This document shows, in pieces, positions 32,279 through 40,464 of a stretch of DNA of 49,329 bases. The notes under the pieces were generated by a model that was not told where the DNA came from, did not search any database, and saw only the letters and a program-made list of their open reading frames with translations. The stretch lies in NCBI GenBank assembly GCA_002477755.1, contig DLKD01000032.1, forward strand, positions 1 through 49,329, written 5' to 3'. A program made the translations under genes and the position numbers. Source of the stretch: Gordonia sp. UBA7599. GTDB lineage: Bacteria; Actinomycetota; Actinomycetes; Mycobacteriales; Mycobacteriaceae. How positions within the stretch are numbered: position 1 is the first letter of the stretch; every line of letters starts with the position of its first letter.

Positions 32279-33191
32279 GTGCGTCGTCTCCTTGTGGTTG
32301 GTCGTGGGTGGCTGGTCCGTCGCTCTTGGCGGGCTGACCCCCGCTTCCGCTCATCCGGCCAAGCGCGAGGGTCGCAACCAGAGTCGCGACCAGCGCCGCG
32401 ATGACCACGAGGTCGCCCGCGTGCCCCGTCCGCAGGTGCTCCTGATAGATCGTCAGGCCCAGCGCCATCGCGATGATCGGCTTGAGGACGGTGACTGCCG
32501 GGAGGCTGGTCTGCACATCGCCGGCCTGATAACTCGACTGCTGCCACAGGGTGCCCAACGTCGCGGTCACGGCCATCGCCCAGAACTCCCAGCTGCTCAG
32601 GCCGTTGAGAATGCCCTGGCCGAACGCGTCGATACCGGTCTTGGTGAACGGCGCGGAGTACCCGAGCAGCATGCCCGCTCCGATGGCCAGCACGAGCGAC
32701 TTGGCCGATCCGCTCTTCATCCTGGATCCGCCGATGATGCACACGGCGACTACGGGGACGAGGATCGCGATCGGGATGATCCACGCCTTGCCCGATGGCT
32801 GCGTGATACCGGCCTCGGGCTGGCCGAGGACCATGAAGACGGTCAACGCGGCACACAGGACCACGGCCCAGAACCATTCTCTGCGGGTCAACCGCCGCTT
32901 GTGGACATACGCGGCCAGCGGAAGCGCGAAGACCAAGGTGGTGACAAGCAGCGGCTGCACCAGCAGCAGGCTGCCCACCGCCAAAGCCGCCGCCTGGACG
33001 ACAAAGCCAGCGATGTCCGTGGCGATCCCGGCGAGCCACACCTTGCGCTTGACGAGACGCGCGAAGAAGCCGACGCCGGTGGATTCCACATCGGAGTCGA
33101 CGCCCTTGGTGCCCTGCTCCTGCAATACCGCGGCCAGCGCAAAGAGCAGTGCAGCGGTCAGAGCAAGGACGATCGCCAATACGTTTCCCAC
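32271..33191 (-). CDS. DMT superfamily (EamA/NIPA-like) transporter
   Basis: A 306-residue membrane protein with about nine or ten segments and a soluble C-terminal tail of 30 residues. The N-terminal ALTAALLFALAAVLQEQGTKG and the internal LLLVQPLLVTTLVFALPLAAYVHKRRLT are typical of DMT transporters, with a closer look of the NIPA-like/DMT group. The annotated start is a GTG at 33191 with no clear Shine-Dalgarno; a TTG four codons on is an alternative. It leads the pair with yjdM. Substrate unknown. Confidence 0.78.
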   Translation of the reverse strand: MGNVLAIVLALTAALLFALAAVLQEQGTKGVDSDVESTGVGFFARLVKRKVWLAGIATDIAGFVVQAAALAVGSLLLVQPLLVTTLVFALPLAAYVHKRRLTRREWFWAVVLCAALTVFMVLGQPEAGITQPSGKAWIIPIAILVPVVAVCIIGGSRMKSGSAKSLVLAIGAGMLLGYSAPFTKTGIDAFGQGILNGLSSWEFWAMAVTATLGTLWQQSSYQAGDVQTSLPAVTVLKPIIAMALGLTIYQEHLRTGHAGDLVVIAALVATLVATLALGRMSGSGGQPAKSDGPATHDQPQGDDAHA

Positions 33192-33212
33192 GAGAAATAA
33201 ATATCAGGCCAC

Positions 33213-33228
33213 TCGGGCAAATGCCCGA
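33213..33228. promoter_or_regulatory. Inverted repeat upstream of DMT gene
   Basis: TCGGGCA and TGCCCGA around AA, in the 145-base gap between the divergent DMT and beta-lactamase-like genes. It could be an operator; no neighbouring regulator gene is seen. Confidence 0.4.
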
Positions 33229-33336
33229 TTGGCCCCGGTGTACCAGGATCGGCTTTGTCTGCCGACTCTCGCGAGAACCTCCACGACCGGGCGTCCGGGG
33301 CTAGCGTCAGCGATACCCGCTCAGTGAGGAGCAGAC

Positions 33337-34485
33337 ATGAACGTTCACGGAACATGTGATTCCCGATTCGACGATCTGCGCGAGATCTTCACAGACAACA
33401 TCGCCAGCGGCGAAGAATGCGGTGCGGCGCTGGCGATCGACGTCGACGGCGATCTCGTCGTCGACCTCTGGGGCGGTCACCGCGACGCCGCCCGCACCCT
33501 CCCGTGGGAGCGGGACACGATCGTCAACGTGTGGTCGACGACCAAGGAAGTGACGGCCTTGGCAGTGCTGCTGTTGGCCGATCGCGGACTCCTCGACCTC
33601 GACGCACCCGTCGCCACGTACTGGCCCGAGTTCGCGGCGGCGGGCAAAGAAGCAGTGACCGTCACCCATCTCATGTCGCACACCTCGGGCGTCGCCGGGT
33701 GGGACCAGCCCATCGTGACCAGCGACCTCTACGACTGGGACTTGTCCACCTCGAGACTCGCCGGCCAGGCGCCGTGGTGGGAACCGGGCACCGCGTCCGG
33801 CTACCACCTGATCAACTACGGCCACCTACTCGGCGAGGTGGTCCGGCGCGTCACCGGCAAACACCTGAAGACTTTCGTGGCCGACGAGATCGCCGGCCCG
33901 CTCGGCACCGACCTGCAGATTGGCGCCGGCCCGGCGGACGACCACCGGATCGCCGAGCTCATTCCGCCTCCGCCGCTGACTGAAATACCCCCGATGTCGC
34001 CGGATGCACCGGCATTCAAGGCCTTCACCGGACCGGCCGTCGTGGCGGAGGACGCCAACACGGTGCCCTGGCGACGCGCAGACATCGGCGGCGCCAACGG
34101 CCATTCGACGGCCCGCGCGCTCGCCCGAACGTTGTCGGTGATTGCGCGCGGGAGCGTCGGCGATCCGGCGTCGGGAACGGGACTGACCCTGTCGCCGGCG
34201 ACGATCGGGCGGATCTTCGAGGAGCAAAGCCATGGGGTCGACCTGGTGCTCGGCGTCCCCCTGCGTTTCGGGATCGGCTTTGCCCTCCCCGAAACCACGT
34301 CGGTGCCCTACATCCCGGACGGTCGGATCTGCTACTGGGGCGGCTACGGAGGATCGCAGACCGTCATGGTGCCGGAGGCCAAGACCACCATCTCGTATGT
34401 GATGAACAAGATGGGTGGCGAACTCCTCGGATCGGCCCGGACCAGCGCGTACTTGACTGCGGCTTTTGCCGCGCTAAACGCGTAA
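33337..34485 (+). CDS. Serine hydrolase, class C beta-lactamase/EstB-like
   Basis: A 382-residue protein of the beta-lactamase/penicillin-binding fold. SxxK at Ser67-Thr-Thr-Lys70 (WSTTKEV); the conserved Tyr is in SGYHLINYGHLLGEV (about 151-165); the third element is YWGGYGGSQTVM rather than KTG. This profile is typical of EstB-type esterases and D-aminopeptidases rather than true beta-lactamases. It has no signal peptide. Ribosome site GAGGAG at 33326-33331. Function: ester or amide hydrolysis, substrate unknown; it is often called 'beta-lactamase domain'. Confidence 0.83.
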   Translation: MNVHGTCDSRFDDLREIFTDNIASGEECGAALAIDVDGDLVVDLWGGHRDAARTLPWERDTIVNVWSTTKEVTALAVLLLADRGLLDLDAPVATYWPEFAAAGKEAVTVTHLMSHTSGVAGWDQPIVTSDLYDWDLSTSRLAGQAPWWEPGTASGYHLINYGHLLGEVVRRVTGKHLKTFVADEIAGPLGTDLQIGAGPADDHRIAELIPPPPLTEIPPMSPDAPAFKAFTGPAVVAEDANTVPWRRADIGGANGHSTARALARTLSVIARGSVGDPASGTGLTLSPATIGRIFEEQSHGVDLVLGVPLRFGIGFALPETTSVPYIPDGRICYWGGYGGSQTVMVPEAKTTISYVMNKMGGELLGSARTSAYLTAAFAALNA

Positions 34486-34524
34486 GAGCACTTCGCGACC
34501 CTGTACCCAGCCAGGCACCCATCG

Positions 34525-35010
34525 CTAGTGCTGGCGGCGCCGAACCCCGTCGTCGATGACTCCCAGAACCGCGGCGACGGTCGTCAGGTCGGCGTCGGAG
34601 GAGGCCGGCGAAACCGCTTCGACGGAAAGCGCGTCGCGCAGCCGGCCGGCCCAGAACTCGCGGAGTCGGGCGATGTTGTCCTCGGCGAGTGGCGTTGCGT
34701 GCAGGCGCACCGACCGGCCGTCGGCGGGGTCGGGCCGCTTCTCGACCATCCCCTTGGCGACCAACGACTTCAGCGCCGCACTCAGATTGCTCCGCAGCAG
34801 CCCGGTGGCCTCCGCTGTCGCCGCGGGCGTCGTGCCGGGGGCCCGGTGAATCCACCGCATTACCGCGGCTTCCGTTCCGGTCAGCTGCACCAGTCCGTCG
34901 ATACCGTCGGGCCCGTTCGGCTCCAAATCGCGTCCGATCCGCAGGATCAGTTCGGCGATCTCAGCGAGGGCTGCGTCACTATTGCTTGCCGGATCCACAG
35001 TAGTTATCAT
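34525..35010 (-). CDS. MarR family regulator
   Basis: A 161-residue winged-helix regulator with a recognition helix TPAATAEATGLLRSNLSAALKSLVAKGMVEKRPDPADGRSVRLHATPL (about 61-107). ATG at 35010 is used; it lies inside the palindrome with no Shine-Dalgarno, and a TATAGT on the minus strand ends 6 nt upstream (35017-35022). A leaderless mRNA is therefore likely, and it would be blocked by the regulator itself. It is divergent from the Bcr/CflA transporter gene by 11 bases and probably controls it. Confidence 0.86.
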   Translation of the reverse strand: MITTVDPASNSDAALAEIAELILRIGRDLEPNGPDGIDGLVQLTGTEAAVMRWIHRAPGTTPAATAEATGLLRSNLSAALKSLVAKGMVEKRPDPADGRSVRLHATPLAEDNIARLREFWAGRLRDALSVEAVSPASSDADLTTVAAVLGVIDDGVRRRQH

Positions 35011-35020
35011 ATCATAACTA
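35001..35020. promoter_or_regulatory. MarR operator spanning two leaderless promoters
   Basis: A near-perfect 20-bp palindrome with arms TAGTTATCAT and ATCATAACTA (one pair mismatched) covers the ATG of marR (35008-35010) and is directly before the ATG of the transporter (35022). On the plus strand TATCAT (35010-35015) and on the minus strand TATAGT (35017-35022) each end 6 nt from their own ATG. Repressor binding would shut both promoters. Confidence 0.7.
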
Positions 35021-35021
35021 T

Positions 35022-36257
35022 ATGAGTGCGACGCTGAACCCACAGAACTCCGCCGACGCGGCCACCCCCCATCGCGAGATCACCACGCCGCTGTTGCTGG
35101 TGCTGGCGCTGTTGTCGGCTGTGGCTCCCTTCGCCACTGACCTGTACCTTCCCGCCTTCCCGGAGATGACCGGTGACCTCCACACCTCGGCGACCGCCGT
35201 CCAGCTCACCCTGACGGCATTCCTGCTGGGTGTGACACTGGGACAGCTGGTCTTCGGCCCACTGTCCGACCGCTTCGGCCGCGTGAAGCCGCTCCTCGCC
35301 GGCGCCGCGCTGTGCGTCGCCGCGGGTGTTGTCGCCGCACTCGCCCCCAACGTCGGCATCCTGGTGGCGGCACGATTCGCCCAAGGCCTTGGCGGCGCGG
35401 CGGGCATGGTGATCGGCCGCGCGATCATCTCCGACCTATCGACCGGCAAGCGGGCAGCCCAGGCATTCAGCCTGATGATGATTGTCGGCGGCGTCGCACC
35501 CGTTATCGCCCCCATGGTCGGCGGCTTCCTCGTCGGACCGATCGGCTGGCGCGGCATCCTCGTCGTCGTGCTGGCGATCTCGGTGGTCATGCTTATCGCC
35601 GTCGCCGGTGTCGTCCGGGAGACCCTGCCCCGCGAGAAACGCGACGCTCACGCCGCGGAGGACGACGCCCAATCTGCGTGGACAACGCTGCGCAACCCCG
35701 CGTTCCTGGGCTACTGCTGCGCCTTCGGATTCGCCTTCGCGACGATGATGGCCTACATCGCCGCTTCGCCGTTCGTGTACCAGGACATGATCGGACTGAG
35801 CAGTGGTGGGTACGGAATCGCATTCGGTATCAACGCCTTTGCGCTGATGGTCGTCAGCGCCGTATCCGCGAAACTCGTCGCGTCACACGCAGTCGAGAGC
35901 CTGGTGGCCGTCGGCCTGTCCATCATCGGCGTCGCAACCATCGCCTTCGCCGTCCTCGCCTTCACCGGGGCACCGGCCTGGTCACTGGCCGCGCCGCTGT
36001 TCGTGATCGTGGGCGCGCTCGGCCTGGTCTTCGGCAATGCAACCGCACTGGCCATGTCCGCGGTGAGTTCCCACGCCGGCGGCGCCTCGGCGATCATCGG
36101 CGCCCTGCAGTTCGGCCTCGCGGCAATCGTCTCGCCGCTGGTGAGCATCAAGGGCGAGGACACCGCCGGACCGCTGGCCGTCGTGATGCTGTGCACCGCG
36201 GCCATCGCCGTCGCCACGTTCCTCTTCGCGCGGCACAGCGACCGCAGCGACCGGTAG
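35022..36257 (+). CDS. Bcr/CflA family MFS drug transporter
   Basis: A 411-residue MFS exporter with 12 segments. The N-terminal LLLVLALLSAVAPFATDLYLPAFPEMTGDL (about 25-54) and GPLSDRFGRVKPLL (motif A, about 81-94) are signatures of the Bcr/CflA subfamily, which export bicyclomycin, sulfonamides and similar compounds. Motif C-like GVAPVIAPMVGGFLVG follows. Leaderless start as described for the operator. The convergent ilvX-type gene ends 19 bases downstream, with no clear terminator between. Confidence 0.88.
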   Translation: MSATLNPQNSADAATPHREITTPLLLVLALLSAVAPFATDLYLPAFPEMTGDLHTSATAVQLTLTAFLLGVTLGQLVFGPLSDRFGRVKPLLAGAALCVAAGVVAALAPNVGILVAARFAQGLGGAAGMVIGRAIISDLSTGKRAAQAFSLMMIVGGVAPVIAPMVGGFLVGPIGWRGILVVVLAISVVMLIAVAGVVRETLPREKRDAHAAEDDAQSAWTTLRNPAFLGYCCAFGFAFATMMAYIAASPFVYQDMIGLSSGGYGIAFGINAFALMVVSAVSAKLVASHAVESLVAVGLSIIGVATIAFAVLAFTGAPAWSLAAPLFVIVGALGLVFGNATALAMSAVSSHAGGASAIIGALQFGLAAIVSPLVSIKGEDTAGPLAVVMLCTAAIAVATFLFARHSDRSDR

Positions 36258-36276
36258 ATGAACCGGTCCCGTCGTC

Positions 36277-37833
36277 TCAGAGGAGCGGCGGGATCCGTGC
36301 GTCGATGAGGTGTGGCCCGGGTGCGGCCACTGCGGCACTGAACTGTTCGGCGAGTTCCTCGCAGGTGGTGGCGACGCTGGACGGCACCCCGAATCCGTCG
36401 GCGACCTTGGCGAAGTCCATGTCCGGATTGGCCAGGTCGAGAAGCTGCTGGGCCTTGGGGCCGCCGGTTCCGGCACCGGTTCGCATCAGCTCCAGCCGCA
36501 GAATCGCGTACGCATGGTTGTTGATCAGCACCACGGTCACGTTCAGGTTCTCCCGGGCCATCGTCCACAGTGCCGAGATGGTGTAGGCGGCGCTACCGTC
36601 GGCCTGCAGGGCGATCACGGGGCGGTCCGGGGCGGCGATCGCCGCACCGACCGACACCGGCAGCCCCTGTCCGATCGCCCCACCCGTGAGGGTGAGGACA
36701 TCGTGGCGCGGAGAGCCTGCAGTCGCCGCGGGCAGCATCACCCCGGAGGTGTTGCTCTCGTCTGAGACGATGGCATTCTCCGGCAGCAGCGCGGCGACCA
36801 CCTGCACCCAGTTCTGCACGGTGAGGTCACCCGTCGGCAGTTCGACGGCGGTGGGCTGCGCCAGCCGCGGCTCAACGTCGGGGGCCACCAACTCAGCGAG
36901 TTGCTCGAGCGCGGCGACCACATCGGTGTCGGGGCCGGCGAGGGTGTGCACATGCGCGCCGTCGGGCACCAGGCTGCTGGCCTTGCCCGGGTAGGCGAAG
37001 AACGACACCGGCGCACCAGTCCCTGCGACGATCAAGTGTTCGACGCCCTCGAGTTGCGCCATCGCCGCCTCGGCCAGGTAGCCGAGACGGTCCAGCGCCG
37101 GAACACCGGCGCCACGAGTGTGCCGGGCCGGGAACGTCTCCACCAAAGCGGTGGCGCCGGTGGCAGCAGCGATCCGGTCGGCCGCGCGCTGCCCCGCCTC
37201 GCCGTTGGCCGCGCCACCGATCAGCAGGACGGCGCGCTCCCCGTTGCGGAACACCTCGGCGATTGCGGCAACCGCTGACGCGTCCGGACTGGCCGGCGGC
37301 GCCGGGTCGACCGGACCGGCCGGTTCCCCACCGTCGCTCCAGGAGATGTCGGCGGGCAGGATCAGCGTCGCCACCTGTGCAGGCGTGGCCTGTGCGGCGG
37401 CCACCGCATCAGCGGCGTCGGCGCCTATGCTCGCCCCCGATCCGATGCGCCGCACCCAGCCATGGGTCCACTGCGCGAGCGCCTCGATGTCGGATTCCAA
37501 TGGTGCGTCGTACTGCTTGTGGTAGGTCGCATGGTCGCCGACCACATTGACCAGCGGCACGTGAGCACGACGCGCATTGTGCAGATTGGCCAGCCCATTT
37601 CCCATGCCCGGGCCAAGGTGCAGCAGGGTCGCCGCCGGGGTACCGGCGATGCGGGCATAGCCGTCCGCCGCGCCAGTCACGACGCCTTCGAAAAGGCACA
37701 GCACGCCGCGCATCTCGGGCACGTCGTCGAGCGCGGCGACGAAATGCATCTCCGACGTTCCTGGATTGGCGAAACACACTTCCACGCCCGCATCGAGCAG
37801 GGTGAATATCAGTGCCTGAGCGCCAGTGGTCAT
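36277..37833 (-). CDS. ilvX: ThDP-dependent enzyme, IlvX-like acetohydroxyacid synthase homologue
   Basis: A 518-residue ThDP enzyme of the acetolactate synthase/benzoylformate decarboxylase superfamily. Glu49 in FEGVVTGAADGYA is the ThDP-activating Glu; the Mg/ThDP motif ADGSAAY...INN (about 424-453) is A-D-G rather than G-D-G. The arrangement and length match mycobacterial IlvX. Whether it makes acetolactate is not certain, as IlvX homologues lack parts of the regulatory or FAD site; decarboxylase activity is an alternative. ATG at 37833, with AGAGGA about 9 nt upstream. It follows the methyltransferase gene by 11 bases and is likely co-transcribed with it. Confidence 0.8.
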   Translation of the reverse strand: MTTGAQALIFTLLDAGVEVCFANPGTSEMHFVAALDDVPEMRGVLCLFEGVVTGAADGYARIAGTPAATLLHLGPGMGNGLANLHNARRAHVPLVNVVGDHATYHKQYDAPLESDIEALAQWTHGWVRRIGSGASIGADAADAVAAAQATPAQVATLILPADISWSDGGEPAGPVDPAPPASPDASAVAAIAEVFRNGERAVLLIGGAANGEAGQRAADRIAAATGATALVETFPARHTRGAGVPALDRLGYLAEAAMAQLEGVEHLIVAGTGAPVSFFAYPGKASSLVPDGAHVHTLAGPDTDVVAALEQLAELVAPDVEPRLAQPTAVELPTGDLTVQNWVQVVAALLPENAIVSDESNTSGVMLPAATAGSPRHDVLTLTGGAIGQGLPVSVGAAIAAPDRPVIALQADGSAAYTISALWTMARENLNVTVVLINNHAYAILRLELMRTGAGTGGPKAQQLLDLANPDMDFAKVADGFGVPSSVATTCEELAEQFSAAVAAPGPHLIDARIPPLL

Positions 37834-37844
37834 CTGTGGTTCCT

Positions 37845-38486
37845 CTACTCCGCCGCTGGCAACTCACACACGAGAAGATGGAAGGCGCCGGGTCCGTCCC
37901 CGACGCGCCTATCGTCAACCCGCTCAAAGCCCGCCTCACGGATCGCCGACACCAGTTCGCTGATGGGGCGCAACCGGAATCCGTGGCGCGTGAAGGGCAT
38001 CTTCGACATCTGGTCCGGATCTCCGACGCCGAGAACCAACCGCCCGCATGGGCGAAGCACCCTCGCCAACTCCCTCAGAGCGGCGGCAAGGTCGGGCACG
38101 AAGTAGATCGTGTTCGTCGAGATGATGGCGTCCAACGCTGAGTCGTCGAGGGGCAGGCTCTCCAACCGACCGGCATGCAGGCACAACCGGCCGCCGGCAA
38201 TGTCGTCGGAGAACCGGTGATTCGCTTCGATGAGCATCGTCTCGGACATCTCGACGCCGTGCACAACCGCAGCGCCGCTGTCGAGCAACAGGCCGAGCCC
38301 GACGCCGCCGCCAAATCCGATGTCAGCGACTTCGGCCGTGGGTCCGCAATCTGCGACGGCAACAGCCGCGACGACTAGCGGGCGATTCCCACGGTTGAGT
38401 ACGCGTCCGACAACCCGACCCGCAAACCCCGTTGGTTCGCCGAGCTGACGCGCGATCCCAGCCAGTACACGATCAGCAATCGCCAT
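37845..38486 (-). CDS. Class I SAM-dependent methyltransferase
   Basis: A 213-residue methyltransferase. Motif I is VADIGFGGGVGLGLLLDSG (about 55-73), the acidic motif II falls at VVHGVEMSETM, and the post-motif region contains LDAIISTNTIYFVPDLAAALRELARVLRPCGRLVLGVGD. The substrate is unknown; a small molecule or quinone-like acceptor is usual for this class. Start ATG 38486 with GAGG close upstream; the longer frame to 38735 begins in GC-rich non-conserved sequence. The next gene on the same strand, the ThDP enzyme, follows after 11 bases. Confidence 0.82.
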   Translation of the reverse strand: MAIADRVLAGIARQLGEPTGFAGRVVGRVLNRGNRPLVVAAVAVADCGPTAEVADIGFGGGVGLGLLLDSGAAVVHGVEMSETMLIEANHRFSDDIAGGRLCLHAGRLESLPLDDSALDAIISTNTIYFVPDLAAALRELARVLRPCGRLVLGVGDPDQMSKMPFTRHGFRLRPISELVSAIREAGFERVDDRRVGDGPGAFHLLVCELPAAE

Positions 38487-38535
38487 TGCCTCATTCAACC
38501 AGCCGCCGCGCAACTCCACACGCCCTGATTTCTGT

Positions 38536-38565
38536 GGCCAGGTTCGATTCCAGCGTTCACTGGCC
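38536..38565. terminator. Inverted repeat after the Imm-5-like gene
   Basis: GGCCAG (38536-38541) and CTGGCC (38560-38565) enclose 18 bases in the 89-base gap between the Imm-5-like gene end (38576, minus) and the methyltransferase start (38486). On the minus strand it lies 11 bases after the stop, consistent with a weak terminator. Confidence 0.3.
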
Positions 38566-38575
38566 GTCCTTGGCG

Positions 38576-39112
38576 TCAACCAACAGCTATCTCGACTTGT
38601 AGCTCGCGGATGGTCGCGCCGAGGATGCCCCGCGACAGCAACCCCTCCGCGAGCGGACCCGAGCGGTCGGCGCCGAGCGGCGGCAACAGGCGCAGGATCG
38701 ACCGTTCCTCGTCGGTCAATTCCGCCACCTGCCATCGCACTTCTGCGTCGACGACCTCCGGTGCGTCGGGATGGGCCAGCGACACCGCCTTCACCGCGTA
38801 CGCCGCGGCACCCAACGCGTGGGCACCCATGTGAGCCACTCCCGACGCCTGCGCGACCGACCTCGCCGCAGCCGCACCCGCCGGAGTGACTGCGGCACTC
38901 GCGGCCTTCACTGCGACGAACCTCTGCCGAATCTCCTCCTTCGCGCTGCTCCGGCCTGCGCTGTAGGCACGCGTTCGTTCGACCGCATCGTCGAGTGCGG
39001 CCGAAGCTTCAGCAGGACCGTCGAACAGGGGTCGCACCCGCTGCGCGCACGCTATCGCCCACCGAGCGACGATTCGCCGATCCGCGTCGCTGAGCGTCTG
39101 GGGCGAGGTCAC
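38576..39112 (-). CDS. Imm-5-like (putative immunity) protein
   Basis: A 178-residue helical protein. The pattern WAIACAQRVRPLFDG near the start and the segment ASGVAHMGAHALGAAAYAVKAVS (about 90-112) match the Imm-5-like domain of proteins annotated as 'putative immunity protein'. Immunity to a toxin is the family name rather than a demonstrated function; no toxin gene for it is seen beside it. The GTG at 39112 is the only good start in the frame, with a weak ribosome site. It lies 21 bases after the stop of the toxin gene on the same strand, so it may be read through from the vapBC promoter. Confidence 0.72.
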   Translation of the reverse strand: MTSPQTLSDADRRIVARWAIACAQRVRPLFDGPAEASAALDDAVERTRAYSAGRSSAKEEIRQRFVAVKAASAAVTPAGAAAARSVAQASGVAHMGAHALGAAAYAVKAVSLAHPDAPEVVDAEVRWQVAELTDEERSILRLLPPLGADRSGPLAEGLLSRGILGATIRELQVEIAVG

Positions 39113-39133
39113 TACACCATCATCGTCGATCGA

Positions 39134-39556
39134 TCATCGACCGTTCCAGGGGTCGACGAGTTCGAGGCCGGTGCACTCGAAGTCCTTGAGGTTGCGGGTC
39201 GCAAGCGCGGCGTGGTGCACCCGACAGATCGCCGCGATCTGTGCGTCGGCGGTGCTGATCGGCAACCCGGCCGCGTCACGAACGACGAGAACCTGCGCGT
39301 ACTGACGAGCCGCAGCATCGTCGAAGGCGAGAATGGACCGCCCGTCGCGATACGGTTCCACCGCCTCTTCGATCACGGCCAACAGCGTGGTCTTGCGACG
39401 ACCATCCGGGAGACGACCAACTCCCGCCAATAACTCGGCGAGGGTCACGGACGTGATGGCGACATCGCCAACGAGCGAGGCGAGCCACGCGACCACGGCG
39501 GCGTCGGGTTCGCGCCGAAGGGCTTCTGAAATGACGTTGGTATCGAGGATGATCAA
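39134..39556 (-). CDS. vapC: VapC/FitB-type PIN toxin
   Basis: A 140-residue PIN-domain ribonuclease. The four acidic/metal positions are clear: Asp5 (MIILDTN), Glu41 (TLAELLAG), Asp104 (STADAQIA) and the TRNLKDF end with Asn122 and Asp125. Such toxins cleave RNA, often tRNA or rRNA. The arrangement is closest to FitB, with the AALATRNLKDFECTGLELVDPW end. It overlaps the antitoxin gene by ATGA. It is intact, so the pair may be functional. Confidence 0.92.
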   Translation of the reverse strand: MIILDTNVISEALRREPDAAVVAWLASLVGDVAITSVTLAELLAGVGRLPDGRRKTTLLAVIEEAVEPYRDGRSILAFDDAAARQYAQVLVVRDAAGLPISTADAQIAAICRVHHAALATRNLKDFECTGLELVDPWNGR

Positions 39557-39786
39557 CCGAAGTCCGCGGCTCGGGCGACGTCGCTGCGTTCCGGAATGAG
39601 AAGATCGTCGACGCTGTCGACCTCGGAAGCGGCACGCATAAGCGCAATCCCGATGTGAGGTCGACGCACCGCCGAAGAAAGGATGTCCCTGACTTCAGCC
39701 TCCATCGACCGGCCGTTCTCTTTTGCTTGCTCTGCGAGCCGCCTCTTGACGGATTCGTCTAGCCCTCGCACGACGATGGAGGCCAT
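39553..39786 (-). CDS. vapB: VapB/FitA-type antitoxin (ribbon-helix-helix)
   Basis: A 77-residue antitoxin. Residues 1-40 (MASIVVRGLDESVKRRLAEQ...) form the ribbon-helix-helix DNA-binding domain, with SMEAEVRDILSSAVRR as helix 2. The C-terminal part (ALMRAASEVDSVDDLLIPERS) fits the toxin-binding extension of FitA-like proteins. ATG 39786 has AAGGAG 6 nt upstream; the longer frame to 39852 is not needed. It overlaps the toxin gene by ATGA and likely represses its own promoter through the palindrome at 39808-39825. Confidence 0.9.
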   Translation of the reverse strand: MASIVVRGLDESVKRRLAEQAKENGRSMEAEVRDILSSAVRRPHIGIALMRAASEVDSVDDLLIPERSDVARAADFG

Positions 39787-39807
39787 CGGAGACTCCTTTC
39801 CGAGATT

Positions 39808-39825
39808 GCTATCAAGCATGATAGC
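39808..39825. promoter_or_regulatory. Antitoxin operator (FitA-like half-sites)
   Basis: GCTATCA and TGATAGC, 4 bases apart; with the preceding T the left half reads TGCTATCA. From memory, Neisseria FitA binds TGCTATCA...TGATAGCA half-sites at a longer spacing, so the half-sites agree but the spacer is shorter. Confidence 0.6.
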
Positions 39826-39848
39826 GCCGGAGTCTTCTGTCCGACCAA

Positions 39849-40367
39849 TCATCTGATTGTGTAGGCCATACCCCGGCCACTGCCGACAAGGCCACGCATG
39901 AAGGTGCGCGCTCGTTCCAAGTAGTCAAGCGCGTACGAAAGATCGTCGCCATGAGTGGGGCCGTAGAACTTGTGCGCGTGCAGCCGGTCCGCGACCTCCT
40001 GGTCGCTGATGTCGGCAAGGTCTTTGGCGACATCGACCACCTCGGCCGGCGTCAGCACTCGCACAAACGGCAGGTGCCCCATGCCAGTTTGGGTGACCTG
40101 CCCCTCGAACATCCGAAAGGCCGGACGAGCCGGTTCCCCCTCGTTCGGTTCGGTCGCACATTGGAGGAGACTCCACGCCTTGTCGAGGTACAGCATGTCG
40201 GCCTCGGGGACCGACTGCTCGAACGTCGCGTTGATCACCCCGTACGTGTGCGGTTCGAATCCCCAAGCGTCAGCGAGCGGATCATCACTGATGACGCTGG
40301 CCGGATTGGCAACAGCTTGTTCTACGTTCTCTGCCTCGTACGCATATGCGTAATACCTGATTCCCAT
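39849..40367 (-). CDS. DUF1877 family protein
   Basis: A 172-residue protein resembling DUF1877 (YfbM-like). LDKAWSLLQCAT (about 61-72) is the family hallmark, and the later part (DVAKDLADISDQEVADRL) is also typical. Function unknown. It lies upstream of the toxin-antitoxin pair on the same strand (gap 62 bases, with the operator between). Two inverted DnaA-box-like sequences sit 51-88 bases upstream of its start. Confidence 0.82.
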   Translation of the reverse strand: MGIRYYAYAYEAENVEQAVANPASVISDDPLADAWGFEPHTYGVINATFEQSVPEADMLYLDKAWSLLQCATEPNEGEPARPAFRMFEGQVTQTGMGHLPFVRVLTPAEVVDVAKDLADISDQEVADRLHAHKFYGPTHGDDLSYALDYLERARTFMRGLVGSGRGMAYTIR

Positions 40368-40418
40368 GGATCGAGTTTGGGGCCGGACTCAACCCCGAAT
40401 CGGCCTGTTTGAGACCGT

Positions 40419-40455
40419 TGTGGACAACCTCGACTGGCATCCGCAGTTGTCCACA
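40419..40455. other. Two inverted DnaA-box-like 9-mers
   Basis: TGTGGACAAC (40419-40428) and GTTGTCCACA (40446-40455) are perfect inverted repeats with a 17-base spacer. Each contains TTGTCCACA, which is the common actinobacterial DnaA box. They lie in the 97-base gap between the DUF1877 gene and the ABM gene. Confidence 0.6.
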
Positions 40456-40464
40456 CTGCCTACT

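Noticed and set aside
38531-38570. Possible tRNA fragment or attachment site (GGTTCGATTCC)
   Set aside because: The flanking bases do not pair as a T-stem (CCAGG against CCAGC) and there is no integrase or direct repeat nearby; only a weak inverted repeat is supported.
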